A stretch of DNA of 10,156 nucleotides from Candidatus Neomicrothrix sp. UBA2983 (GTDB taxonomy: Bacteria > Actinomycetota > Acidimicrobiia > Acidimicrobiales > MedAcidi-G1). The notes below the pieces were generated by a model. It was not told where the DNA came from, searched no databases, and saw only the letters and a list, made by a program, of their open reading frames with translations. The first letter of the stretch is position 1. Each line of letters starts with the position of its first letter. The position numbers and the translations under genes are program-made. Shown one piece after another: positions 1 through 5,217 of the stretch. Where the stretch lies: positions 30,999 to 41,154 of the forward strand of contig DEAL01000022.1 in the NCBI GenBank assembly GCA_002346745.1, read 5' to 3'.

Positions 1-33
1 CCTCCGGTGCCTGGATCGCTGGTGTTCGGATGA
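1..33 (+). CDS. 3' end of an unidentified upstream gene (partial)
   Basis: Reading from base 1, an open frame gives the C-terminal residues PPVPGSLVFG and then a TGA at 31-33. This stop overlaps the ATG of the downstream dehydratase as ATGA (30-33), the usual sign of a translationally coupled operon. Only ten residues are visible, so the product cannot be named. The overlap suggests it is co-transcribed with fabZ and may belong to the same acyl or lipid pathway, but that is inference. The frame used by fabZ is also open to the left edge, so the alternative is that no upstream gene ends here and fabZ starts earlier. Confidence 0.45.
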   Translation, partial: PPVPGSLVFG

Positions 34-467
34 CGCCCGAGGACCTGCCCGAGCCGTCGGCGGTCATCCCCCATCGGCCGCCGTTCCTGCTGCTGACCGC
101 CGTCACGGACCTCGACGTGGGCAGGGCGGCCTCGGGCTACTGGCAACTCACCGGTGACGAGGACTTCTTCGCGGGGCACTTCCCCGGACGGCCGACCCTT
201 CCCGGGGTCCTCCAGTGCGAGTCGATTGCCCAACTCGGCGCCTACGCCCTCCTCAGTGACCCGGCCTTCGCTGGGCGGCTGGCGCTCTTCGGCGGCATCG
301 ACAAGGTGCGCTTTCGTCGTCAGGTGCTCCCCGGCGACCGCCTGGACCTGAAGGTCGACCTGGGGCGGGTCTCGGCCCGGGCCGGGCGCGGGTCTGGCCA
401 GGCCTCGGTGGATGGCGAACTGGCCTGCGAGTGCGACCTGCTCTTCGTGTTCGCCGACGCGGCCTGA
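30..467 (+). CDS. fabZ: FabZ-type 3-hydroxyacyl-ACP dehydratase
   Basis: This 145-residue protein is a hot-dog-fold dehydratase of type II fatty-acid synthesis; it removes water from 3-hydroxyacyl-ACP to give trans-2-enoyl-ACP in the cytoplasm. The N-terminal IPHRPPFLLL (13-22) matches the FabZ PHRYPFLLVD signature. The catalytic His is H50 in GHFPGRPTLPGVL, and the catalytic Glu is E64 in QCESIAQ. GIDKVRFRRQVLPGDRL near residues 89-103 matches the second conserved FabZ block (GIDxxRFxRxVxPGD). Length fits the family (about 140-160). ATG at 30 is chosen because it forms ATGA with the upstream stop and leaves a normal N-terminus; no clear Shine-Dalgarno site is seen. The gene converges on fabF with 16 nt between stop codons, so it is not in the minus-strand fab operon although it serves the same pathway. 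A specialised dehydratase for another acyl product is possible given the unknown upstream gene. Confidence 0.9.
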   Translation: MTPEDLPEPSAVIPHRPPFLLLTAVTDLDVGRAASGYWQLTGDEDFFAGHFPGRPTLPGVLQCESIAQLGAYALLSDPAFAGRLALFGGIDKVRFRRQVLPGDRLDLKVDLGRVSARAGRGSGQASVDGELACECDLLFVFADAA

Positions 468-488
468 CCGGCGCGACCCCGGGTCAGG
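463..488. terminator. Candidate bidirectional terminator between convergent fabZ and fabF
   Basis: CCTGACC (463-469) and GGTCAGG (482-488) are perfect 7-nt inverted arms around a 12-nt loop. The arms contain the TGA stop codons of both fabZ and fabF, so the same hairpin forms in either transcript. There is no T-tract on either side, so it is at best a U-less terminator or an mRNA 3'-end stabiliser. The loop holds a further short GACCC/GGGTC inverted repeat that overlaps the right arm. Confidence 0.35.
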
Positions 489-1662
489 TCCGGGCGGGGC
501 CCATCACGATCGTGCCGTTGTGGCCACCGAACCCGAACGAGTTTGAGAGCGCCACGGTCGGCTCCCAGGACGCCGCCTCGCCGGTCACGAGGTTGATGGG
601 GGGCATCTCCGGATCCGGCGTGGCGTAGCCGGACGTCGGCGGGATCAGGCCCTTCTGGAGGGACAGCGCCAAGGCCACCGCCTCGAGGGCACCGGCGGCG
701 CCGAGGGCGTGGCCGGTGATGCCCTTGGTCGAGGTCACCAGCGGTCCCGGCGTTCCGAAGACCTTGGCCATGGCCCGGGCCTCAGCCATGTCGTTGAGCG
801 GGGTGGAGGTGCCGTGGGCGTTGACGTGGCCGACCTGGTTGGCGGTCACGCCGGCCTCCTCCATGGCGAGCTCCATGCAGGAGATGGCCCCCACCCCCTC
901 CGGGGAGGGAGCGGTGATGTGGTGGGCGTCGGCGGTGCTGGCACCGCCCAGCACCTCGGCGATGATGGTGGCGCCGCGTGCCGTGGCGGTGTCCCAGTCC
1001 TCGAGGACCAGGATGCCGGCACCCTCGCCCATGACGAACCCGTCGCGTTCGGCGTCGAATGGTCGGGAGACGCCCACCGAGGAGAAGGCGGTCATGTTGC
1101 TGAACCCGGCGAGGGCGGTCGGGACGAACGCCGCCTCGCTGCCCCCGGCGACCATCACGTCGCAGCGGCCGGAGGCAACCAGCCGGGCGGCGTTGGCGAC
1201 GGCGTGTGTGCCGGCGGCGCAGGCTGTGCACGTGTTCTCCGCCGGTCCCTGGAGGCCGTGGCGCATCGAGACGGCGGCAGTGGGGGCGTTCGCCATCATC
1301 ATCGGGACGAGGAACGGGGACACCCGGCGCTCGCCGCGGTCGAGGCGGATCTGGATCTGGTCCTCGAGGGTCTGGATGCCGCCGATGCCGGTTCCGATCC
1401 AGACGCCGCTGCGACTGGGATCGGCGACGAGTTCGCCCGCCTGCTCGAGTGCCATGTCGGCGGCGGCGATGGCGAACTGGGTGCAGCGGTCGGTGCGCCG
1501 GACGTCCTTGGGGTTGTCGAACCAGGGGCTCGGATCGAAGTCGTGGACGCGCCGCTCACCTTCCGGGGCCGGGCCGTTCAGGCCGTCCCAGAAGGCCTCG
1601 ACACCGATGCCGCAGGGTGCGACGACCCCGAGCCCGGTGACGGCGACGCGCCGTCGGGTCAT
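484..1662 (-). CDS. fabF: Beta-ketoacyl-ACP synthase II (FabF/KAS II)
   Basis: This 392-residue thiolase-fold condensing enzyme extends acyl-ACP with malonyl-ACP by decarboxylative condensation. The start MTRRRVAVTGLGVVAPCG is the typical KAS N-terminus. The Cys-His-His triad is present: C148 in NTCTACAAGTH, H283 in NAHGTSTPLND and H318 in GITGHALGAAGA, with conserved K313 just before the second His. The C-terminal SNSFGFGGHNG (373-383) is the usual closing motif. Length is slightly below the usual 405-415. The frame stays open upstream to 1866, but that extension is Arg/Gly-rich antisense of acpP; the ATG at 1660-1662 shares its A with the acpP stop (TGATG), which indicates translational coupling. 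It is the last gene of the fabD-fabG-acpP-fabF cluster. The triad is the decarboxylating elongation type, not the Cys-His-Asn arrangement of FabH. Confidence 0.95.
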   Translation of the reverse strand: MTRRRVAVTGLGVVAPCGIGVEAFWDGLNGPAPEGERRVHDFDPSPWFDNPKDVRRTDRCTQFAIAAADMALEQAGELVADPSRSGVWIGTGIGGIQTLEDQIQIRLDRGERRVSPFLVPMMMANAPTAAVSMRHGLQGPAENTCTACAAGTHAVANAARLVASGRCDVMVAGGSEAAFVPTALAGFSNMTAFSSVGVSRPFDAERDGFVMGEGAGILVLEDWDTATARGATIIAEVLGGASTADAHHITAPSPEGVGAISCMELAMEEAGVTANQVGHVNAHGTSTPLNDMAEARAMAKVFGTPGPLVTSTKGITGHALGAAGALEAVALALSLQKGLIPPTSGYATPDPEMPPINLVTGEAASWEPTVALSNSFGFGGHNGTIVMGPART

Positions 1663-1898
1663 CAGAGCTTGCCGACGATGAGGTCGAAGGCGGCGCCGAT
1701 GGTCTCGATGCCCTCGAGCTCCGACTCCTCGACGCTCACGTCGAACTCCTCCTCGAGGGCCATGACCAACTCGACCAGGTCGAGGCTGTCGGCGTCGAGG
1801 TCGTCGCCGAAGTGGGCCTCGGGCGTGACCTGCGAGGCCTCGACCGAGAGGACCTCGACCGCGCACTTGGTGAATCGTTCGAAGTTGGCGTCGCTCAC
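1662..1898 (-). CDS. acpP: Acyl carrier protein
   Basis: This 78-residue acidic helical protein carries growing acyl chains on a 4'-phosphopantetheine arm. The modification site is S38 in DDLDADSLDLVEL, the near-invariant ACP motif. Helix II (residues about 38-51) is rich in Glu and Leu, as expected for the surface that docks with FabD, FabF, FabG and FabZ. Length matches the family (75-80). The start is GTG at 1898-1896, with GGAG (1908-1905) six nt upstream on the minus strand. It overlaps fabF by one base (TGATG). A 180-nt gap separates it from fabG, with a -10-like hexamer and leader hairpin, so acpP-fabF may be transcribed on its own as well as from further upstream. A holo-ACP synthase (AcpS) is needed and is not in the window. 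Confidence 0.96.
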   Translation of the reverse strand: MSDANFERFTKCAVEVLSVEASQVTPEAHFGDDLDADSLDLVELVMALEEEFDVSVEESELEGIETIGAAFDLIVGKL

Positions 1899-1920
1899 CG
1901 GGGACTCCGTTCTGTCAGCG

Positions 1921-1936
1921 GCCGCCCTGTGGCGGC
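1921..1936 (-). promoter_or_regulatory. GC stem-loop in the acpP 5' leader
   Basis: GCCGCC (1921-1926) and GGCGGC (1931-1936) are perfect 6-bp arms around a 4-nt loop. The hairpin sits 12 nt upstream of the acpP Shine-Dalgarno (1908-1905) and downstream of the candidate -10 element at 1964-1959. It would therefore be near the 5' end of the predicted leader RNA, where such stems often protect mRNA. The function is inference. Confidence 0.35.
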
Positions 1937-1958
1937 ACGGTGGGGATGGTCGGGCATC

Positions 1959-1964
1959 ACCCTA
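1959..1964 (-). promoter_or_regulatory. Candidate -10 element for acpP-fabF (TAGGGT)
   Basis: On the minus strand TAGGGT reads from 1964 to 1959 and fits the actinobacterial TANNNT -10 pattern. It would start RNA about 1952, giving a leader of about 50 nt to the acpP GTG. There is no good -35 at 17-18 nt. A perfect TTGACA lies at 2005-2000 on the same strand, but 35 nt from this hexamer, too far to be its partner. The same TAGGGT precedes polA in this window. Confidence 0.35.
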
Positions 1965-2042
1965 GGTCGGGATCCGCGGGTGGGCGACGGATCGGGACCT
2001 GTCAAGGGTCACACCTACCGGTGGGCCGTCAGGGCGAGCAAA

Positions 2043-2058
2043 CTCCGTCGAAGCGGAG
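2043..2058 (-). terminator. Weak stem-loop downstream of fabG
   Basis: On the minus strand the RNA reads CTCCG, a six-nt loop CTTCGA, then CGGAG, and is followed by TTT (2042-2040). It lies about 20 nt after the fabG stop. The five-bp stem with a short T-run could attenuate fabD-fabG transcripts before acpP, but it is weak. The rest of the 180-nt fabG-acpP gap holds the acpP promoter and leader elements and no further coding sequence. Confidence 0.25.
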
Positions 2059-2078
2059 GTGGTCAATCCAGGAAGTCG

Positions 2079-2795
2079 TCAGCCCATGAACAGGCCGCCG
2101 TCCACCGGCAGGACGGCGCCGGTGACGAACCCGGCCTCCTCGGAGGCCAGGAAGCCGACGGCGGCGGCGATCTCCTCAGGGCGTCCCAGCCGTCCCAGGG
2201 GGACGGTTTCGGCATAGGAGGCCTGTTGTTCCTCGGGGAGCGCCTCCAGCATGTCCGTGACGATCGGGCCGGGTGCCACCACGTTGACCGTGATGCCCCG
2301 ACTGGCGAACTCCTTGGCCAGCGACCGGCCCAGCCCGACCAGTCCCGCCTTCGATGCGGCGTAGTTGGCCTGTCCAGTCTGGCCGATGCGACCGGCGATC
2401 GAGGACACGAACACGATGCGCCCCCAGCGGGCCCGCATCATCCCCTTCACGGCACGACGGGCGACGCGGAAGCCGCCGGTCAGGTTGGCGTCGAGCACCT
2501 CGGCGAAGTCCTCGTCCGACATGCGCAGGACGAGGCCGTCACGGGTGATGCCGGCATTCGACACCAGCACCTCGACGGGGCCCAGTTCCTCCTCGATCCG
2601 GGTGAAGGCGGCATCGACCTGGGCGGCGTCGGTGATGTCGCAGGCGACGGGCAGCAGGCCGGCCTCGACCACCTCGGGTGGGGCCTCGCCCCGGCAGGTC
2701 ACGGCCACCCGGTGGCCCTGTTCGGCGAAGGCGAGGGCGCAGGCGAGGCCGATGCCGCGGTTGCCCCCGGTCACGAGCACGGTGCGTTCGGTCAT
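2079..2795 (-). CDS. fabG: 3-oxoacyl-ACP reductase (FabG, SDR family)
   Basis: This 238-residue classical short-chain dehydrogenase/reductase reduces 3-oxoacyl-ACP to (3R)-3-hydroxyacyl-ACP, normally with NADPH. The Rossmann glycine motif is TGGNRGIG (9-16), followed by CDITD near 52-56 and SNAG (79-82). The tetrad is N104 in LDANLTG, S132 in VSSIAG, Y145 and K149 in YAASK. The C-terminal VDGGLFMG is the FabG-type ending. Length is typical (about 240-250). ATG at 2795 has an upstream AGGAG about nine nt away. The fabD stop lies 42 nt upstream, so the two are probably one transcript. SDR proteins vary in substrate, but position between fabD and acpP and the close family fit make FabG the best call. 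Confidence 0.93.
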   Translation of the reverse strand: MTERTVLVTGGNRGIGLACALAFAEQGHRVAVTCRGEAPPEVVEAGLLPVACDITDAAQVDAAFTRIEEELGPVEVLVSNAGITRDGLVLRMSDEDFAEVLDANLTGGFRVARRAVKGMMRARWGRIVFVSSIAGRIGQTGQANYAASKAGLVGLGRSLAKEFASRGITVNVVAPGPIVTDMLEALPEEQQASYAETVPLGRLGRPEEIAAAVGFLASEEAGFVTGAVLPVDGGLFMG

Positions 2796-2837
2796 CGGGA
2801 GGGTCTCCTGTCGTCTGGGCGGGGGATGGGTCGGGAA

Positions 2838-4016
2838 TCAGTGCACCTGCAGCCAGGCGATGGGCTGACTGGAGGTGACGCGTTCGGTGTCGAGCGCCAG
2901 CCAGCCCATGAGGGCACCGGCGAAGGGGGAGCGGACCTCCTCGTTGCCGATGGTGCCGAGCAGGTCGCCGGCGGCCACGGCGGTGCCGACGTCCAGCCCG
3001 GCCACGGGGGTGAAGACGCCGGCGGCGGGGCTGACCACCAGGCGTTCGGTGGCGAACAGGTGCTCGCCCTCGTGGGGTTCCGGCGGCGCGGCCTCAGGTG
3101 CGGTGGCAAGCGCCTCGAGGAGGAGGTCCAGGTCGTCAGGGACGTTGACCGTGAGGCGTTCGGCGTCGCGGAGGGTGCGCTTGACGAGGCCGGTGAGGAC
3201 ACTGCCCGGGCCGAGTTCGACGAACGTGGTGAAACCCAGGTCGGAGAGGCGCTGGAGCGACTGGTGCCAGCGCACCGGCCGGACCAGTTGGGCATTGAGC
3301 AGGCCGCGCCAGGCCTCGGGATCCTCGTGCTCGAGGGCGTCGACGTTGGCGACGACCGTGCCCTCGGGGCGGCGGATGTCGGCGCCATTGAGGGCCTCCC
3401 GCAACCGGTCGCCCGCCGGGGACATGAACGGGGTGTGGAAGGCCCCGGAGACCTCGAGGGGGGTGACCCGCTTGGCGCCGGCCTTCTTGGCCGCCTCGCC
3501 GGCGGCTGCCACGGCGTCGGGGTCGCCGGCGATCACCACCTGGCCTGGAGCGTTGTAGTTGGCGACCCAGGCATCACCGTCGGTGCCGTCGCAGGCCGTC
3601 TCCACCCCCTCGTCGTCGAGGCCCAGGATCGCCGCCATGGTGCCGGTGCGCTCGCCGGCGGCAGTCTGCATCGCCTCGCCCCGCTCCACGACGAGGCCGA
3701 CGGCGCCGCCGAAGTCGAGGGCGCCGGCGGCCGTCAGGGCGCTGTACTCGCCGAGGCTGTGGCCGGCGTGCCCGGCGGCGTCGACGCCGAGACGCTCGAC
3801 GGCGTCCAGGATCACCATGCTGGTCAGGAAGGTTGCCAACTGGGCGTTGCGGGTCTGGCGCAGTTCGTCGGCGTCAGCCTCGAGCAGCAGGTAGGCGAGG
3901 TCCCGTCCGGCCTCCTCGGAGGCCTCCTCCACGAGTTCCCAGGACGGATGTTCCCGCCAGGCGGCGCCCATGCCGGGCTGCTGGCTGCCCTGGCCCGAGT
4001 AGGTGAAGACGATCAT
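2838..4016 (-). CDS. fabD: Malonyl-CoA:ACP transacylase (FabD) with C-terminal biotinyl/lipoyl-like domain
   Basis: FabD moves malonyl from CoA to ACP, supplying extender units to FabF. Residues 1-288 form the acyltransferase domain: SGQGSQQPGMG (7-17), nucleophile S87 in GHSLGEYSAL, carboxylate-binding R112 in ERGEAMQ, catalytic H194 in SGAFHTPFM, and the closing block VELGPGSVLTGL (266-277). The Phe before H194 fits malonyl-specific enzymes. The protein is 392 residues, about 80 longer than ordinary FabD (about 310). After an acidic, Pro-rich linker (about 300-322), residues 325-390 look like a biotinyl/lipoyl fold with two half-repeats: SPAAGVFTPV plus a Gly-Asp turn, then RSPFAGALMGW. The EAMKM-type loop with the modified Lys is missing, replaced by GNEE. 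The start ATG at 4016 has a strong GGAGGA at 4030-4025. The frame runs open further upstream, but across the tRNA gene, so that extension is rejected. Transacylase call is firm; the C-terminal role is unknown. Confidence 0.94.
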   Translation of the reverse strand: MIVFTYSGQGSQQPGMGAAWREHPSWELVEEASEEAGRDLAYLLLEADADELRQTRNAQLATFLTSMVILDAVERLGVDAAGHAGHSLGEYSALTAAGALDFGGAVGLVVERGEAMQTAAGERTGTMAAILGLDDEGVETACDGTDGDAWVANYNAPGQVVIAGDPDAVAAAGEAAKKAGAKRVTPLEVSGAFHTPFMSPAGDRLREALNGADIRRPEGTVVANVDALEHEDPEAWRGLLNAQLVRPVRWHQSLQRLSDLGFTTFVELGPGSVLTGLVKRTLRDAERLTVNVPDDLDLLLEALATAPEAAPPEPHEGEHLFATERLVVSPAAGVFTPVAGLDVGTAVAAGDLLGTIGNEEVRSPFAGALMGWLALDTERVTSSQPIAWLQVH

Positions 4017-4024
4017 CGACGGGT

Positions 4025-4030
4025 TCCTCC
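4025..4030 (-). promoter_or_regulatory. Strong Shine-Dalgarno of fabD
   Basis: GGAGGA reads on the minus strand from 4030 to 4025, eight nt from the fabD ATG. It is the best ribosome-binding site in the window and decides the fabD start. The TAG stop of a possible 8-codon leader peptide (4056-4030) ends at base 4030, sharing its G with the start of this site. The remaining fabD-tRNA spacer (about 4057-4131) shows nothing else convincing. Confidence 0.7.
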
Positions 4031-4131
4031 TACGCCTCCTCCGGCGTGACCGCCATTGTGGCCCACTTGGCGGCGAAGCGTCGGCGTGCGACCGAATACG
4101 CGTGGATTCGCCCCGAGGCCAGGCGTGGCAC

Positions 4132-4162
4132 TGGACACCTCCGAGGGGGGTGTCGGTAGGCT
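4132..4162 (+). promoter_or_regulatory. Candidate promoter of tRNA-Leu
   Basis: TGGACA (4132-4137) is one base from the consensus -35 TTGACA. TAGGCT (4157-4162) is a TANNNT-type -10, after a 19-nt spacer that is slightly long. The tRNA begins nine nt after the hexamer, which would leave a 5' leader of only a few nt. The same TAGGCT occurs before rpsA. Confidence 0.5.
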
Positions 4163-4171
4163 GCCGGCCGC

Positions 4172-4255
4172 GCCCGGGTGGCGAAACTGGCAGACGCGGA
4201 GGACTCAAAATCCTCTGATCGTGAGATCGTGCGGGTTCGAGTCCCGCCCCGGGCA
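4172..4255 (+). tRNA. tRNA-Leu (anticodon CAA)
   Basis: The acceptor arms GCCCGGG (4172-4178) and CCCGGGC (4248-4254) pair perfectly, with discriminator A at 4255. The D arm is GCG/CGC (4181-4183, 4195-4197) and its loop contains TGG. The anticodon stem GAGGA/TCCTC (4199-4203, 4211-4215) encloses loop CTCAAAA with T33 at 4205 and anticodon CAA at 4206-4208, decoding UUG. A long variable arm with GATC/GATC stem marks a class II tRNA (Leu, Ser or Tyr). The T arm GCGGG/CCCGC (4231-4235, 4243-4247) holds TTCGAGT. The 3' CCA is not encoded (ACCG follows), so it must be added by the CCA enzyme. UUG is rarer in high-GC genomes, so this is a minor-codon tRNA. Confidence 0.97.
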
Positions 4256-4270
4256 CCGGCGTCGAGGATT

Positions 4271-4298
4271 GCGGAGAGGGCGCAGTGCGCCGCTCCGC
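4271..4298 (+). terminator. GC-rich stem-loop terminator after tRNA-Leu
   Basis: GCGGAG (4271-4276) pairs with CTCCGC (4293-4298). After a small internal loop (AG against G), GGCGC (4279-4283) pairs with GCGCC (4287-4291) around the loop AGT. This gives 11 base pairs, nearly all GC, starting 15 nt after the tRNA. There is no T-tract, which is common for actinobacterial I-shaped terminators. The stem ends one base before the TAGACT element of the next gene. Confidence 0.6.
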
Positions 4299-4299
4299 G

Positions 4300-4305
4300 T
4301 AGACT
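4300..4305 (+). promoter_or_regulatory. Candidate -10 element (TAGACT) for the coiled-coil gene and regulator
   Basis: TAGACT fits TANNNT and ends nine nt before the ATG at 4315. RNA would start about 4312, giving an almost leaderless mRNA, which agrees with the absence of a Shine-Dalgarno site. No -35 is recognisable because that region is the terminator hairpin of the tRNA gene. Confidence 0.4.
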
Positions 4306-4314
4306 GCCCGCCCC

Positions 4315-4605
4315 ATGGCACGACCGGTGATCGAACGGCGACTCCGAGAGGTCGCAGGGCGCCTGATTCGCCTGCGCGCCGACCTGGCGGTCGCCGAGGA
4401 GCAGTTGGCGCACCTCGACGACGAGGCCGACGACGCCCGGGTGCGGCACCTGGTCGCCGAGACACCGCTGTCCGAGCGGGGCCGGCGGGAGGCCGAAAGG
4501 CAGGCGCAGGCGATGGCCCGCCACCGCGAGGACCTTCTGGCAGAGATGCTGCGGCTGGAGATCAGCCAGGACGAGCTCCTCGACCGCATGTCGGTCGACG
4601 GTTGA
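4315..4605 (+). CDS. Small charged coiled-coil protein of unknown function
   Basis: I do not recognise this 96-residue protein. It has no Cys, signal peptide or membrane segment. Composition is dominated by Arg, Glu, Leu and Ala with heptad-like spacing of Leu. Two helices are expected, about residues 5-47 and 54-92, separated by the breaking segment ETPLSERG (49-56), so a helical hairpin or coiled-coil dimer is likely. Codon use (GC-rich third positions) agrees with neighbours, and no competing frame is better. The ATG at 4315 has no Shine-Dalgarno but a -10-like TAGACT close upstream. Its stop lies 20 nt before the ANTAR regulator, so the two are probably one transcript. A structural or partner role for the regulator is only a guess from position. 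Confidence 0.75.
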   Translation: MARPVIERRLREVAGRLIRLRADLAVAEEQLAHLDDEADDARVRHLVAETPLSERGRREAERQAQAMARHREDLLAEMLRLEISQDELLDRMSVDG

Positions 4606-4607
4606 CC

Positions 4608-4625
4608 GGGGGCGGGGGCGGGGGC
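4608..4625 (+). repeat. Three tandem GGGGGC units before the regulator start
   Basis: GGGGGC occurs three times without change and ends directly before the GTG at 4626. It fills almost all of the 20-nt gap after the coiled-coil gene. The G-runs may act as the Shine-Dalgarno region, since the usual GGAGG is absent. Three G5 runs plus the GG at 4628-4629 could allow a two-layer G-quadruplex on the coding strand and RNA. Confidence 0.7.
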
Positions 4626-5207
4626 GTGGTCGACGAGGTGCGCGTGGCGCTAGCCGAGGACGAGGCCATCATCCGCCTGGACCTCCGGGAGACCCTCGAG
4701 GAGGAGGGCTACACCGTCGTCGGCGACACGGGCCGCGGGGACGAGATGCTGCAATTGGTCGCCGACACCGACCCGGACGTGGTGATCCTGGACATCAAGA
4801 TGCCCGGTATGGACGGCCTCGAGGTGGCCCGGCGCATCGCCGACTCGCACGACGCCGCCGTGGTCATCCTCACGGCGTTCAGCCAGCGGGACCTGATCGA
4901 CCAGGCCATCGAGGCCGGGGCGCTGGCGTACCTGGTCAAGCCGTTCCAGCGCAGTGAGTTGGTGCCGGCGGTCGAGATCGCCCGGGCCCGACATCGGGAG
5001 ATGCGTGCCCTCACCGACCAGGCCCAGACGCTCTCGGACCGCCTCGAGGCCCGTAAGGTCATCGATCGGGCCAAGGGCGTGCTCATGGACGAGGCCTCGA
5101 TGAACGAGACGGACGCCTTCCGGTTCATCCAGCAGGCGGCCATGAACGAGCGGTCCAGCATGGTGGACGTGGCCAACCAGGTCATCGAGGGCGGCCGCCG
5201 CCCCTGA
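4626..5207 (+). CDS. pdtaR: Response regulator with ANTAR RNA-binding output domain (PdtaR-like)
   Basis: This 193-residue cytoplasmic regulator is a phospho-controlled RNA-binding antiterminator. The receiver domain (about 5-122) has the acidic pair E11/D12, phospho-acceptor D56 in VVILDIKMPGMDG, T83 in ILTAFSQRD, and K105 in YLVKPF. The ANTAR domain (about 137-191) has the conserved LEARKVIDRAKGVLM block and DAFRFIQQAAM helix. The receiver block TAFSQRDL, the linker and the ANTAR motif closely resemble M. tuberculosis PdtaR (Rv1626), which also lies near polA and rpsA. PdtaR is phosphorylated by the kinase PdtaS; no kinase is in this window. The start is uncertain among in-frame GTGs at 4626, 4638 and 4644; 4626 is taken since it directly follows the G-rich block. 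The open frame extends further upstream only through the coiled-coil gene and tRNA and is rejected. Confidence 0.92.
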   Translation: MVDEVRVALAEDEAIIRLDLRETLEEEGYTVVGDTGRGDEMLQLVADTDPDVVILDIKMPGMDGLEVARRIADSHDAAVVILTAFSQRDLIDQAIEAGALAYLVKPFQRSELVPAVEIARARHREMRALTDQAQTLSDRLEARKVIDRAKGVLMDEASMNETDAFRFIQQAAMNERSSMVDVANQVIEGGRRP

Positions 5208-5217
5208 CCGGCCCCCT

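Noticed and set aside
1663..1866. N-terminal extension of the fabF frame
   Set aside because: Arg/Gly-rich and lies in another frame of acpP; the TGATG overlap fixes the start at 1662.
709..1965. 418-codon plus-strand open frame opposite fabF and acpP
   Set aside because: Gly/Asp/Val-rich antisense shadow of a high-GC gene; fabF and acpP on the other strand have clear catalytic motifs.
1921..2058. ANTAR-type target hairpins for the regulator in this window
   Set aside because: ANTAR targets are paired hexaloop hairpins with A at loop position 1 and G at 4. The leader stems here have tetraloops (acpP, rpsA) or the loop CTTCGA (after fabG), none of which fits.
1812..4049. 745-codon plus-strand open frame opposite fabG and fabD
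   Set aside because: Runs antisense through two genes with full motifs and through their gap; composition is low-complexity Gly/Gln/His, with no recognisable domain.
4017..4589. N-terminal extension of the fabD frame
   Set aside because: It would translate antisense through the tRNA-Leu gene and the coiled-coil gene; ATG at 4016 with GGAGGA is a clear start.
4056..4625. N-terminal extension of the pdtaR frame
   Set aside because: It covers the tRNA, its terminator and the coiled-coil gene in another frame; the receiver domain begins just after 4626.
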